Shown here: positions 18,634 to 26,825 of the stretch, piece by piece
Layout: each line of letters starts with the position of its first letter
How positions within the stretch are numbered: the first letter of the stretch is position 1
Origin: Lachnospiraceae bacterium
Lineage (GTDB): Bacteria > Bacillota > Clostridia > Lachnospirales > Lachnospiraceae
Assembly (NCBI GenBank): GCA_902363555.1
Contig: CABJAM010000004.1
Coordinates: 375,778 to 439,777 of the forward strand
Reading direction: 5' to 3'
DNA length: 64,000 nucleotides
Program-made: the position numbers and the translations under genes
Notes under the pieces: generated by a model
Told to the model about the DNA's origin: nothing
The model's input: the letters and a program-made list of their open reading frames with translations, nothing else
Databases searched by the model: none

Positions 18634-18843
18634 ATGGGTGCTAACAACAAAATCTGTCCGAATTGTGGTAGGAAAATGAAACAGCAGTTTATTGGTTTGC
18701 AGCATTGTAAATGCGGTATGAGTTGGAAAAAGGATGAAGGCTTTTTTGAAAGAACACCAAACATGGTCTTTGCCCTGGAAAGGCAAACGATCGGCAAAAA
18801 AGTAAAACAGATTCCTGTCATAAGATACAAAACAGATAATTAA
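18634..18843 (+). CDS. Small zinc-ribbon protein
   Basis: A 69-residue basic protein. Two cysteine pairs, CPNCGRK and HCKCGMSW, about 20 residues apart, form a likely zinc ribbon. The C-terminal half is Lys-rich. The ATG follows the nuclease stop by a single base, and a terminator comes 6 bases after its own stop, so it forms a two-gene unit with the YhcG-type nuclease. No clear ribosome site is present, which fits translational coupling. It could be a nucleic-acid-binding partner of the nuclease, but nothing in the sequence proves that. Confidence 0.65.
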   Translation: MGANNKICPNCGRKMKQQFIGLQHCKCGMSWKKDEGFFERTPNMVFALERQTIGKKVKQIPVIRYKTDN

Positions 18844-18849
18844 CACAAG

Positions 18850-18878
18850 ACGGTCTGCTACGGCAGGCCGTTTTCTTT
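18850..18878 (+). terminator. Terminator between cargo and relaxase gene
   Basis: ACGGTCTGC pairs with GCAGGCCGT (one G-U) across TACG, followed by TTTCTTTT. It separates the cargo unit from the relaxase gene, whose ribosome site follows at 18884-18890. Confidence 0.85.
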
Positions 18879-18898
18879 TCGGGAAGGAGGTCTGACCT

Positions 18899-20311
18899 AT
18901 GGCAACCACAAGAATCATGCCGCTTCATGTCGGCAAGGGCCGCACAGAAAGTCGGGCGATTAGTGACATCATCGACTATGTGGCCAATCCAAAGAAAACA
19001 GATAACGGCAGGCTCATTACTGGCTATGCGTGTGACAGCCGGACTGCTGATGCAGAGTTTCTTCTGGCAAAGCGGCAGTACATTGCCGCCACAGGACGAG
19101 TGCGCGGCGCGGATGATGTGATTGCCTATCATGTGCGCCAGTCCTTCCGCCCCGGCGAGATTACCCCAGAAGAAGCTAACCGGCTGGGCGTAGAATTTGC
19201 CAAGCGATTTACCAAGGGCAATCATGCCTTTGTGGTCTGCACCCACATAGATAAGTCGCACATTCATAATCACATTATCTGGTCATCGGTCAGCTTAGAA
19301 TATGACCGGAAATTCCGAAACTTTTGGGGCAGCACTAAGGCGGTTCGCCGGTTAAGTGATACCATCTGCATTGAGAATGGACTGTCCATTGTAGAGAATC
19401 CGAACCCTCATGGAAAGAGCTATAACAAATGGCTGGGCGATCAGGCAAAGCCATCCCACCGAGAGCTGCTTCGTGTGGCGATTGACAACGCATTATCACA
19501 AAGTCCTGCTAATTTTGAGGAACTGTTGAAGCTGCTGCAAGAGTCCGGCTGTGAAGTATCAAAGCGCGGGAAATCGTATCGCTTGAAGCTCCCTGGTTGG
19601 GAGAAAGCCGCCCGCATGGACAGTCTGGGCGAAGGATATGGATTAGATGATTTGCAGGCGGTTCTCTCCGGGAAGAAAGCGCATACCCCACGAAAGAAAA
19701 CAGTCACACAGGCAGAGCCGCCGAAGGTCAATCTGCTGGTGGACATTCAGGCAAAATTGCAGGCAGGAAAAGGTGCTGGCTATGCGCGTTGGGCCAAAGT
19801 TTTCAATCTGAAGCAAATGGCGCAGACCATGAATTACCTGTCAGAGAACAATCTGCTGGAGTATGCGATTTTAGAAGAAAAGGCTGCGGCTGCCACGGCA
19901 CATCACAATGAGCTTTCGGCGCAGATCAAAGCGGCTGAAAAGCGCATGGCAGAGATTGCTGTTCTGCGTACTCACATCGTAAATTATGCCAAGACCCGTG
20001 AGGTCTATGTGGCATACCGCAAGGCGGGCTACTCTAAGAAATTCCGGGAGGAACATGAGGAAGAAATTCTGCTCCACCAGGCTGCTAAGGATGCCTTTGA
20101 TGAGATGGGCGTCAAGAAGCTGCCCAAGGTCAAAGAGTTGCAGACAGAGTACGCGAAATTGTTGGAAGAAAAGAAAAAGACTTATGCCGAGTACCGGCGT
20201 TCCCGTGAAGAAATGCGGGAGCTTTTAACGGCAAAGGCCAATGTGGATCGGGTCCTGAAAATGGAGGTAGAACAGGATGTTGAAAAAGAAAAAGACCACG
20301 GCCAGCGGTAA
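18899..20311 (+). CDS. Relaxase / mobilization nuclease (MobP-type)
   Basis: A 470-residue relaxase (Pfam PF03432). The N-terminal catalytic domain holds ISDIIDYVANPKKT with a candidate nicking tyrosine near residue 27 and the metal-binding motif HIDKSHIHNHIIW near residue 118. The second half is a long charged coiled-coil region (about 295-470), rich in Lys, Glu and Ala. It would nick the transfer origin, stay bound to the 5' end and pilot the strand into the recipient, helped by MobC. The start is ATG 18899 with GGGAAGGAGG upstream. The gene is split from mobC by a cargo island. Downstream are several tight palindromes that could belong to the transfer origin. Confidence 0.9.
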   Translation: MATTRIMPLHVGKGRTESRAISDIIDYVANPKKTDNGRLITGYACDSRTADAEFLLAKRQYIAATGRVRGADDVIAYHVRQSFRPGEITPEEANRLGVEFAKRFTKGNHAFVVCTHIDKSHIHNHIIWSSVSLEYDRKFRNFWGSTKAVRRLSDTICIENGLSIVENPNPHGKSYNKWLGDQAKPSHRELLRVAIDNALSQSPANFEELLKLLQESGCEVSKRGKSYRLKLPGWEKAARMDSLGEGYGLDDLQAVLSGKKAHTPRKKTVTQAEPPKVNLLVDIQAKLQAGKGAGYARWAKVFNLKQMAQTMNYLSENNLLEYAILEEKAAAATAHHNELSAQIKAAEKRMAEIAVLRTHIVNYAKTREVYVAYRKAGYSKKFREEHEEEILLHQAAKDAFDEMGVKKLPKVKELQTEYAKLLEEKKKTYAEYRRSREEMRELLTAKANVDRVLKMEVEQDVEKEKDHGQR

Positions 20312-20463
20312 GCTGGTCCTGGTCAAAAGCGTTCGCAGAACGCGCAGCCACAGAATGAAATTCTGTGTTCAAAGGGGCTTGGGGGCGCTGCCCTCAACAA
20401 GCAAGCGGAGAGGAAAATCACGGAGGGATTTTGCGCTCTGCGGGTCGGTGTGTATTAACACCG
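20302..20463. other. Cluster of short perfect palindromes after the relaxase gene
   Basis: Within 160 bases are GCCAGC-ggta-aGCTGGT (about 20302-20317), GCGTTC-gca-GAACGC (20329-20343), CACAGAAT-gaa-ATTCTGTG (20349-20367) and CGGTGT-gtatta-ACACCG (20446-20463). None has a poly-T tail, so they are not terminators. The stretch holds open frames in several registers, but no convincing protein. It could be a transfer origin, a recombination remnant or the leader of a structured RNA. Confidence 0.45.
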
Positions 20464-20534
20464 GCATTGCTTGCCTCTTTTTACCCGGAAATGAAAGAAG
20501 CCAGTGAGGAAACAATCAAATTTCACTCACCGGC

Positions 20535-20891
20535 TCAATTCGTTTCAAATTTCTCGGATAGTTCTGTTAGTTCTTTCGCGGTCTCCTGCGTATGATGCAA
20601 GAGGGTTTCACGCATTTCTGACGGACAGCTACAATAAAGCATCTTCATCTGATTGGCTCCCTCATCTTCTGGAGAAACATCTGGATTGATCAGATTGTCC
20701 AGAGAGATCGGCAGAACCTTTGCCAATGCCTTCAAAATCAAATAGGATGGATTTATTTTTCCTTTTTCTATTTTTGCGATTTGCTTGATAGATACATGGC
20801 TTAGATCCGCAAGCTCCTGCTGTGTCAGGTCTTTTTTCTTTCGGGCTTCCCGCATTCTTTGTCCCAACGCGGTCAAATCATCAATCGGCAT
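20535..20891 (-). CDS. XRE-family helix-turn-helix regulator
   Basis: A 118-residue protein with an N-terminal Cro/C1-type helix-turn-helix (LGQRMREARKKKDLTQQELA, then VSIKQIAKIEKGKINPSYLI) and a helical C-terminal tail. The minus-strand ATG at 20891 is preceded by GAGGTGA. It is the only minus-strand gene in the right part of the ICE and diverges from the two-component operon at 21151. The shared 260-base intergenic region contains the perfect palindrome TATCTATAGATA and the first copy of the repeated activator promoter. It could control itself, the ICE or the adjacent transporter genes; the sequence does not say which. Confidence 0.85.
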   Translation of the reverse strand: MPIDDLTALGQRMREARKKKDLTQQELADLSHVSIKQIAKIEKGKINPSYLILKALAKVLPISLDNLINPDVSPEDEGANQMKMLYCSCPSEMRETLLHHTQETAKELTELSEKFETN

Positions 20892-20954
20892 AATCGTTCA
20901 CCTCAAATATATTGTATCGTGCCGATTTACTCAAAGGAATAACCTTATTATATC

Positions 20955-20966
20955 TATCTATAGATA
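20955..20966. promoter_or_regulatory. Palindrome in the divergent regulator region
   Basis: TATCTATAGATA is a perfect 12-base palindrome about 65 bases upstream of the XRE gene. It is a candidate operator for that regulator, on position alone. Confidence 0.3.
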
Positions 20967-21076
20967 TGATTATACTGATTTTGTGAGAATGATAGAGAAA
21001 GTGCATTTGTATCCTTGATGAGCTATGTTACAATGTCAATAGTAAGGAAAAATAAAAAATGTTTTTGATTTTTAGA

Positions 21077-21111
21077 TTTAGGACATTTCTGCAACATTTG
21101 ATGTTTAGAAT
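21077..21111 (+). promoter_or_regulatory. Repeated activator-type promoter, copy 1 (before response regulator)
   Basis: TTTAGGACA followed by TTTCTGCAACATTTG, then 5 bases, then the -10 box TAGAAT (21106-21111). ACATTT occurs twice, 11 bases apart, as expected for an OmpR-type regulator binding a direct repeat. The same arrangement recurs at four other sites. Confidence 0.7.
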
Positions 21112-21150
21112 ATCAGTATGATTGGAAAATTGGGAAAGGAAGTGAAGGCT

Positions 21151-21840
21151 TTGAAGAAGATTTTAATTGTAGAGGACGATCAGCTTTTGAATCGGACCTT
21201 GGCATATAATCTGACCTCTGATGGATATGAGGTCATTTCGGTTTTTAATTTTGACAGCGCGGTAAGAAAGCTACGGGAAAATGAGTTTGATGTGGCGCTG
21301 CTGGACATTAACCTGCCGGATGGCAGCGGACTGGATCTGTGTGAAGAAATCCGGAATCGCGGTCAGCATACCTATATTATTTTTATCACAGCCAATGATA
21401 AGGAGAGCGATATGCTCAAGGGTTATGAAGTCGGCGGCGCGGATTATGTGACTAAGCCCTTTTCTGTGACAGTGCTTTGTAAAAAAGTGGCGGCGGTTTT
21501 TGCAAATCTGGAGCTGCGGACACCTCGGCATGATCTGTTTGACGATGGTTTTTTGAAAATTGACTTTTCGGAGCAGAGTGCGTCCCTTGCCGGAGAATCC
21601 CTGGACTTTACACCGAAGGAATATCGAACCCTGTTCCTGTTCGTAAAGAACCCCCGGATTATTCTGACCAAGCGGCAGATTTTAGAGAAGCTGTGGGACA
21701 TTGATGGAGACTTTGTGGATGAGCATACTCTAACGACGATCATCAGCCGTATCCGCAAAAAAATCGAAACAGAGGAGAGGAAATATATTAAGACAGCTTA
21801 TGGAATGGGCTATCAGTGGATCGGCGGTGAGCCTCGATGA
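21151..21840 (+). CDS. OmpR-family response regulator
   Basis: A 229-residue response regulator. The receiver domain (KKILIVEDDQLL at the start) has the phospho-acceptor aspartate in ALLDINLPDG and the conserved lysine in DYVTKPFS. The C-terminal OmpR winged helix (DFTPKEYRTLFLFVKN, then TTIISRIRKKIETEERKYIK) binds DNA. I place the start at TTG 21151, 8 bases after AAAGGAAG; an upstream ATG at 21118 in frame would add 11 residues. It overlaps the kinase gene (ATGA). The adjacent permeases suggest that it controls transporters that sense or resist cell-wall-active peptides. A likely binding site lies in its own promoter and in four related promoters. Confidence 0.9.
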   Translation: MKKILIVEDDQLLNRTLAYNLTSDGYEVISVFNFDSAVRKLRENEFDVALLDINLPDGSGLDLCEEIRNRGQHTYIIFITANDKESDMLKGYEVGGADYVTKPFSVTVLCKKVAAVFANLELRTPRHDLFDDGFLKIDFSEQSASLAGESLDFTPKEYRTLFLFVKNPRIILTKRQILEKLWDIDGDFVDEHTLTTIISRIRKKIETEERKYIKTAYGMGYQWIGGEPR

Positions 21841-22868
21841 AGCTGCAAAATTTATCCGTCAGGGCATTTTTGAGAAAAATTGTGGCAGGGACTCTGCTCA
21901 CTGCCGCTTTGTTGCTGTTGATTTTTTTCTTGATGACGAAAGATGTGCGGGTTGTCATCTGCGGCATTATTTTGACAGTTGCATTTTACATTTGGGGCGT
22001 GGTTTTCCTGCACTACTTTCAAAAGAAGCTTTCTCTGTTTACCGATGGTTTGTGCCAGACATTGGATCACATGATGGACAGTACAGACCGGCCCAAGGTA
22101 GACTATGAAGCGGAAACACTGCTGTCCCGGATCAGCCACCGTCTGGAACGGCTCTACAATGTGATGCAAAAGACCAGACATACGGCGGAGGAAGAAAAGG
22201 AAGAACTGCAATCCCTGGTATCGGATATTTCCCATCAGACCAAAACCCCTATCGCAAATCTGAAGCTGATCAACGATACCATGCTGACACGGCCATTGAC
22301 AGAAGAAAAGCGCAAGGAGTTTTTGCAGGCCACGGGTACGCAGCTGGATAAATTGGATTTTCTCATTCAGGGAATGGTGAAAACTTCCCGTCTGGAAACG
22401 GGTGTCATTACGCTGGAGAAACAGGATGCTGTGATCGGGGATACGCTGGTGAACGCCATCAATGGTGTTCTGGCTCCGATGGAACAAAAAGAGATCAGCC
22501 TTTCGGTGGACTGCCCATCTGATCTGATAATATCCCATGACAGCCGCTGGACTTGCGAAGCATTGTTTAACATTCTGGATAATGCAGTAAAGTACACCTC
22601 TGCTGGTGGTAGCATCCAGGTGAGGGTACGGGATTGGGAGATGTATTTGAGGATAGATGTGACGGATACAGGCAGAGGCATCCCGGAGCATTCTCAGGGT
22701 ACGATCTTCAAACGCTTCTATCGGGATGAAGCAGTGCATGATATAGATGGGGTTGGAATCGGCTTATACCTTGCCCGTGAAATTATTACCATGCAGGGCG
22801 GCTATATTACCGTTGAGTCTAAAGTTGGGGAAGGATCAACTTTTTCCGTGTTCCTGCCCATAAAATAA
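21837..22868 (+). CDS. Sensor histidine kinase of the FtsX-permease cluster
   Basis: A 343-residue membrane kinase. Two membrane segments lie close together near the N-terminus (TLLTAALLLLIFFLM and VVICGIILTVAFYIWGVVFL) with almost no extracellular loop, the form of intramembrane-sensing kinases that rely on a transporter for signal detection. The phospho-acceptor H-box is DISHQTKTPIANLKL, and the ATPase domain has NILDNAVKYT, DTGRGIP and GVGIGLYLARE. The start overlaps the regulator stop. The gene is followed by a terminator and then by the second copy of the repeated promoter. The lack of a sensor domain suggests partnership with one of the permeases downstream. Confidence 0.9.
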   Translation: MKLQNLSVRAFLRKIVAGTLLTAALLLLIFFLMTKDVRVVICGIILTVAFYIWGVVFLHYFQKKLSLFTDGLCQTLDHMMDSTDRPKVDYEAETLLSRISHRLERLYNVMQKTRHTAEEEKEELQSLVSDISHQTKTPIANLKLINDTMLTRPLTEEKRKEFLQATGTQLDKLDFLIQGMVKTSRLETGVITLEKQDAVIGDTLVNAINGVLAPMEQKEISLSVDCPSDLIISHDSRWTCEALFNILDNAVKYTSAGGSIQVRVRDWEMYLRIDVTDTGRGIPEHSQGTIFKRFYRDEAVHDIDGVGIGLYLAREIITMQGGYITVESKVGEGSTFSVFLPIK

Positions 22869-22874
22869 TTCTGA

Positions 22875-22904
22875 GGCAGTCTGTTTTGGCAGGCTGCCTT
22901 TTTT
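22875..22904 (+). terminator. Terminator after the histidine kinase
   Basis: GGCAGTCTG pairs with CAGGCTGCC around TTTTGG, followed by TTTTTT. It isolates the regulator-kinase operon from the next gene. Confidence 0.9.
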
Positions 22905-22929
22905 GAAAAATTTTTAGAGGACAATGGAT

Positions 22930-22964
22930 TTTAGGACAATTCTGCAACATTTGGGATTTATGCT
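22930..22964 (+). promoter_or_regulatory. Repeated activator-type promoter, copy 2
   Basis: TTTAGGACA then ATTCTGCAACATTTG (22930-22953), 5 bases, -10 box TATGCT (22959-22964). It drives the 86-residue membrane protein gene. Confidence 0.7.
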
Positions 22965-22996
22965 GATAGCAACATCCTGAAATTGGAGGTGGCTCT

Positions 22997-23257
22997 ATGG
23001 AAATTACAAAGACATTGCTCATCAATGCAGCTTGCTTGCTGATCCCGTCGGTCGTTGTTGTTCTGCTGCTCCGGCACTTCTTTCCAAGAAAAATCAGATG
23101 GTCGGCTGGTGTGGTGGCTCTGGTAGATCTGGTGATCTTCTGGACAGATATTTTTTATTATGAGAGCGTTTGGCTGACGCTGTTTTTTGTTGCAATTCAG
23201 TTAGCAACGGTTTGGCTTATATCTATCCGGCTTTATAAAAAAGACACGCGAAAATGA
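22997..23257 (+). CDS. Small three-segment membrane protein
   Basis: An 86-residue protein with three hydrophobic segments (TLLINAACLLIPSVVVVLLL, GVVALVDLVIFWTDIF, LTLFFVAIQLATVWLISI). The ribosome site GGAGGTGG precedes the ATG. It has its own copy of the repeated promoter and a weak hairpin after its stop (GAATTG/CAATTT, 23258-23281), so it is expressed as a single gene under the same control as the neighbouring transporter genes. Small membrane proteins beside peptide-sensing transporters can modulate the kinase or permease; no specific family is recognised. Confidence 0.75.
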   Translation: MEITKTLLINAACLLIPSVVVVLLLRHFFPRKIRWSAGVVALVDLVIFWTDIFYYESVWLTLFFVAIQLATVWLISIRLYKKDTRK

Positions 23258-23300
23258 ATTGTCCTAAAATTGAAGCAATTTCCCATTAAATTGATGGACC

Positions 23301-23335
23301 TTTAGGATATTTCTGCAACATTTGAGAGTTAGGAT
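23301..23335 (+). promoter_or_regulatory. Repeated activator-type promoter, copy 3
   Basis: TTTAGGATA then TTTCTGCAACATTTG (23301-23324), 5 bases, -10 box TAGGAT (23330-23335). It precedes the first FtsX permease. Confidence 0.7.
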
Positions 23336-23358
23336 GACAGCGAAAGGAGTGAATGGCT

Positions 23359-26016
23359 ATGACATTACCATTTGAAAATGATACCAGCCGGATTGTAAAG
23401 CGGCTGGCAAAACAGAACATGAAAGCAAACCGGCGTACATCCATTTCTATCATGGCGGCCATATTGATCGCATCAACTTTTTTGTGTTCGCTATGCACAT
23501 TCGTCCAAAGCTATTGGAATCAAAGTGTGCAGCAGGAGATTGAAGCCTACGGTGATTGGGATGCACAGCTTTTGGAGATTCATGCTGGTCAGCTGGATTT
23601 GATTCGGAATAACGAAAATATCCAGACCATCATGGTAAAAGGAGATAATCAGACCGCCTCATTACCTGCTGCATCCGGTCTGCCCTATCTTTTGATCCAA
23701 AACTGTGATGGGGCATATTGGGGCGGTATGCGGGAAAAGAATCTGATCCTGCGGGGACGGGTTCCCCAGGCGCCGGGAGAAATTGTCGTTGGAAAAAGCT
23801 TTTTTGAGCAGAATCCATCTGTTGAGATTGGAGATCAGCTGAACCTGGACTTGGGCGAACGCAGGATCGGAAATACAACTGTGGATTTTCTTTCCCCCAT
23901 TCAAAGCGGGGAAGAATTTGTGAAAACAGAAAATGTGCAGTACACCATTGTTGGTGAGATTGATATGACGGTTTCCAGCGCATATAACGGCTACCCTGCG
24001 TATGGATGGCTGGACACGGCCGCATTATCGGAGGACACAGGTGTCGTTGCGTATCTTCAAGTAACGCAGCCACGAAAAGTATATGAAATCATCCCGCAGA
24101 TAGCGGAGGATATTGGCTTGCAGCCGGATGAATTTGGCGACTATCCTTTCCGTTACCATACAGCCCTGCTTGGGATGTATGGGATTTATGCACCGGGGCA
24201 TTTCCTAAGCAGTGACCTTCCTAAACTTACACTGGCGTTGGGGTTGGTCATGGCAGCATCTATGGCGGTATTTGCCTATATCATTCGGGGGGCTTTTTCT
24301 ATTTCTGCGAAACGCAAGGTAAAGGAATTGGGAATCTTAAAATCCATTGGAATGACGCCAAGGCAGATCCGCATGATGATCGTATATGAGGCACGCTGGC
24401 TGTCTGTGCTTCCCATTCTGGTTTCTGTGGGACTTGGATACCTTTTTTCCTATGGCGTATTGGCAGCATACTCTGACCTGATGCAGGAAGTGACCGGGAG
24501 CCGGATAACAGCTTCCTTTTCCCCGTGGGTCGCAGTGGTTTCCGTGATTCTCTCGTTCCTGACGGTTCGCCTGGCTGCTTCTGGTCCTGCCCGGCAGATG
24601 GGAAAACTTCGCCCGATTGAAGCGGTCAAAGAAAGCTGGAGCAATCCTTCTTTGAAAAAATCAGCAAAGCATCCAATCCTGAAAAAGTGCTTTGGATTCC
24701 TTGGAAATATTTCTGCAAACTCCATGGCGGCTAATAAGAGGCTGTTTCGTACCTGTACGGTAACGCTGAGTCTGTGTATGCTTTTGATGTTCAGTTTTCT
24801 GGCTGTTTTTTCCGTTTCAGATATTAACAATACCAAAGCAGAACAGGACAGCCACTTTAATGTCAATATTACAATGGAATCCGGTCAGAAAATAGAGCCG
24901 GCACTTATGGAGGAATTAAAGCAGCTGCCCCACATAGAAGAACAGGCCACTTATACGATGGCGAACTGTGCGCTCTGGGTTTCAGAAAATGAGTTATCGG
25001 AAGAATTTCTTTCCGCTGGAGGATTTGGAACAAAAGCGGCTGGTGAGTATGTAGCAAAGCGTGATGGCCGCTACCGTATCCCATGCGTATTGATCGGTTT
25101 GGAACAGAATGCCTATGAAGATTATCTCATGCAGTCAGGTGTACCTTATTCTGATCCGGGCGCTGCACTCATTGTCAATTCTGTTGTAAAAAATCCTGAC
25201 TCCAGAGGTTATGAAGCCAAAAAAGATACGATTCCATATCTAAACCTCAAAAAAGGTCAGTCTTTAGAACTAACAGAGAAGTTTTTAGACTCCATTCAGG
25301 GGGATTACCGTTTTGATGTGACGGTATCATCTGTGCTTCCTGAAATGCCGGAGATTGGGCGCAATATGGCTTTTTATACATTACCCATTCTTGTGCCGAT
25401 GGATCAATACTATGAGATTATCCAGAATTTTGGAGAGGATCGTGCAGTTTACAATTACAGGACTTACATGAATCTTCTTGTGGAAGATGGGCTGGATGCC
25501 GAAGTACAGAAGCAGGCAGAGCAGATCTGTGGTACTTATTTGGGAACGAGTGATTTCTATACCTCCAGCAAGACACAGCGTGCTTTGGACAGAGAACGAC
25601 TGACCGATGCGACCATGCTGATCGTTTACAGTCTGACCGCATTATTTGGCATCATTGGAATCTCATCGGCAGCAGTGGCGATCCTGAACAGTCTGCATCA
25701 AAGAAGAAAGGAATTTGCCATGCTGCGTTCTGTGGGACTGGATAGAAAAGGTCTTGACCGTTTGCTCCATATAGAAGGGTTCTTCCTTGGAGGAAAGCCT
25801 TTGGTCATTGGATTACCAATCCTGTTTTTGATCGCCACAGTTCTGATGTGGATGCAGGATGTGACTTTTATGGAGTTCATTCAGGTATTCCCGTTACTAG
25901 GACTGATAGCTTATGTTGTCCTTGTGCTAATGGTCATCAGTGGGATTTACAGGGCGGCTTCCAGAAGAATCCGCAGGGATATTATTGTAGAAGTCTTAAA
26001 GGATGAAAATGTGTGA
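23359..26016 (+). CDS. FtsX-family ABC transporter permease (first of three paralogues)
   Basis: An 885-residue permease. It opens MTLPFENDTSRIVKRLAKQN, shared almost exactly with two later permeases. A first membrane segment (SIMAAILIASTFLCSLCTFV) is followed by a large outer domain, then an FtsX-type block (LALGLVMAASMAVFAYIIRG, with AKRKVKELGILKSIGMTPRQ), a second outer domain and a second FtsX block near the C-terminus. I prefer ATG 23359, 9 bases after AAAGGAG, to the ATG at 23353. Such two-FtsX permeases work with a MacB-like ATPase and export or remove peptides or lipids, or act by mechanotransmission rather than pumping. The ATPase gene follows, under its own copy of the same promoter. 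Confidence 0.85.
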   Translation: MTLPFENDTSRIVKRLAKQNMKANRRTSISIMAAILIASTFLCSLCTFVQSYWNQSVQQEIEAYGDWDAQLLEIHAGQLDLIRNNENIQTIMVKGDNQTASLPAASGLPYLLIQNCDGAYWGGMREKNLILRGRVPQAPGEIVVGKSFFEQNPSVEIGDQLNLDLGERRIGNTTVDFLSPIQSGEEFVKTENVQYTIVGEIDMTVSSAYNGYPAYGWLDTAALSEDTGVVAYLQVTQPRKVYEIIPQIAEDIGLQPDEFGDYPFRYHTALLGMYGIYAPGHFLSSDLPKLTLALGLVMAASMAVFAYIIRGAFSISAKRKVKELGILKSIGMTPRQIRMMIVYEARWLSVLPILVSVGLGYLFSYGVLAAYSDLMQEVTGSRITASFSPWVAVVSVILSFLTVRLAASGPARQMGKLRPIEAVKESWSNPSLKKSAKHPILKKCFGFLGNISANSMAANKRLFRTCTVTLSLCMLLMFSFLAVFSVSDINNTKAEQDSHFNVNITMESGQKIEPALMEELKQLPHIEEQATYTMANCALWVSENELSEEFLSAGGFGTKAAGEYVAKRDGRYRIPCVLIGLEQNAYEDYLMQSGVPYSDPGAALIVNSVVKNPDSRGYEAKKDTIPYLNLKKGQSLELTEKFLDSIQGDYRFDVTVSSVLPEMPEIGRNMAFYTLPILVPMDQYYEIIQNFGEDRAVYNYRTYMNLLVEDGLDAEVQKQAEQICGTYLGTSDFYTSSKTQRALDRERLTDATMLIVYSLTALFGIIGISSAAVAILNSLHQRRKEFAMLRSVGLDRKGLDRLLHIEGFFLGGKPLVIGLPILFLIATVLMWMQDVTFMEFIQVFPLLGLIAYVVLVLMVISGIYRAASRRIRRDIIVEVLKDENV

Positions 26017-26076
26017 GTCTCACTGCAAAACGAATTGTCCTAAAATTGAAGCAATTCACCATAGATTTTCATATCG

Positions 26077-26111
26077 TTTAGGACAATTCTGCAACATTTG
26101 TCCTTTACCCT
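26077..26111 (+). promoter_or_regulatory. Repeated activator-type promoter, copy 4
   Basis: TTTAGGACA then ATTCTGCAACATTTG (26077-26100), 5 bases, -10 box TACCCT (26106-26111), with TATACT just after it as an alternative. It precedes the ATPase gene. An AATTGTCC-containing hairpin at 26033-26056, near-identical to that at 23257-23280, stands upstream. Confidence 0.7.
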
Positions 26112-26145
26112 ATACTCAACAAATTAAGAAAGGCAGGTAACTGTT

Positions 26146-26811
26146 ATGAAAATTTTGCAGACAACTGATCTTAAAAAATACTACGGCACAGAGCCGAACA
26201 TTACCCGCGCCCTGGATGGCGTGAACTTCTCTGTGGAGGAGGGCGAATTTGTAGCGGTGGTCGGCACTTCCGGCTCCGGTAAATCCACCCTGCTTCACAT
26301 GATGGGCGGTCTGGATACCCCTACCTCCGGCAGCGTGATGGTGCGGGATAAGGAGCTGGCGAAGATGAACGACGAGCAGCTTACAATTTTTCGCCGCCGC
26401 AATATCGGCTTTATTTTCCAGAACTACAATCTGGTGCCGATCCTGAATGTGTATGAGAACATCGTCCTGCCCGTGGAGTTGGACGGGGATACGGTGGATC
26501 AGAAATTTATGGCGGATGTGGTGTCCATGCTGGGACTGGAGGATAAGCTGAAGAATATGCCAAACAACCTCTCCGGCGGCCAGCAGCAGCGTGTGGCAAT
26601 CGCCCGCGCCCTGGTGTCAAAGCCCGCAATCGTTCTGGCCGATGAACCCACCGGCAACCTGGACAGCAAGACCAGCGCCGATGTGCTTGGGCTTTTGCAG
26701 AGAACGAGCCGTGAATTTAACCAGACGCTGGTGATGATCACGCATAACGATGCCATTGCCCAGCTTGCAGACCGCATCGTGCGGATCGAGGATGGCAGAA
26801 TCGTTGGATAA
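26146..26811 (+). CDS. ABC transporter ATP-binding protein (MacB/LolD type)
   Basis: A 221-residue ATPase with every expected motif: Walker A GTSGSGKST, Q-loop FIFQNYNLVP, signature LSGGQQQRVAIARAL, Walker B VLADEPTGNLD and the H-loop MITHND. This type pairs with FtsX-family permeases. It is the only ATPase near three permeases (23359, 26826, 29290), so it probably serves more than one of them. The next permease starts 14 bases after its stop, so these two are cotranscribed. Its base composition is visibly GC-richer than the first permease, which may indicate a different history or strong codon bias. Confidence 0.92.
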   Translation: MKILQTTDLKKYYGTEPNITRALDGVNFSVEEGEFVAVVGTSGSGKSTLLHMMGGLDTPTSGSVMVRDKELAKMNDEQLTIFRRRNIGFIFQNYNLVPILNVYENIVLPVELDGDTVDQKFMADVVSMLGLEDKLKNMPNNLSGGQQQRVAIARALVSKPAIVLADEPTGNLDSKTSADVLGLLQRTSREFNQTLVMITHNDAIAQLADRIVRIEDGRIVG

Positions 26812-26825
26812 AGGGGGTGGCAGAC

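Noticed and set aside
20277..20507. 76-codon frame after the relaxase starting MLKKKKTTASGKLVLV
   Set aside because: It runs through the palindrome cluster, has compositionally odd sequence and no recognisable family, so it was recorded only as part of that region.
21151..22868. VanRS-type glycopeptide resistance system
   Set aside because: The element backbone resembles Tn1549, but no vanH, vanA/B or vanX-like gene is in the window and the neighbours are transporters.
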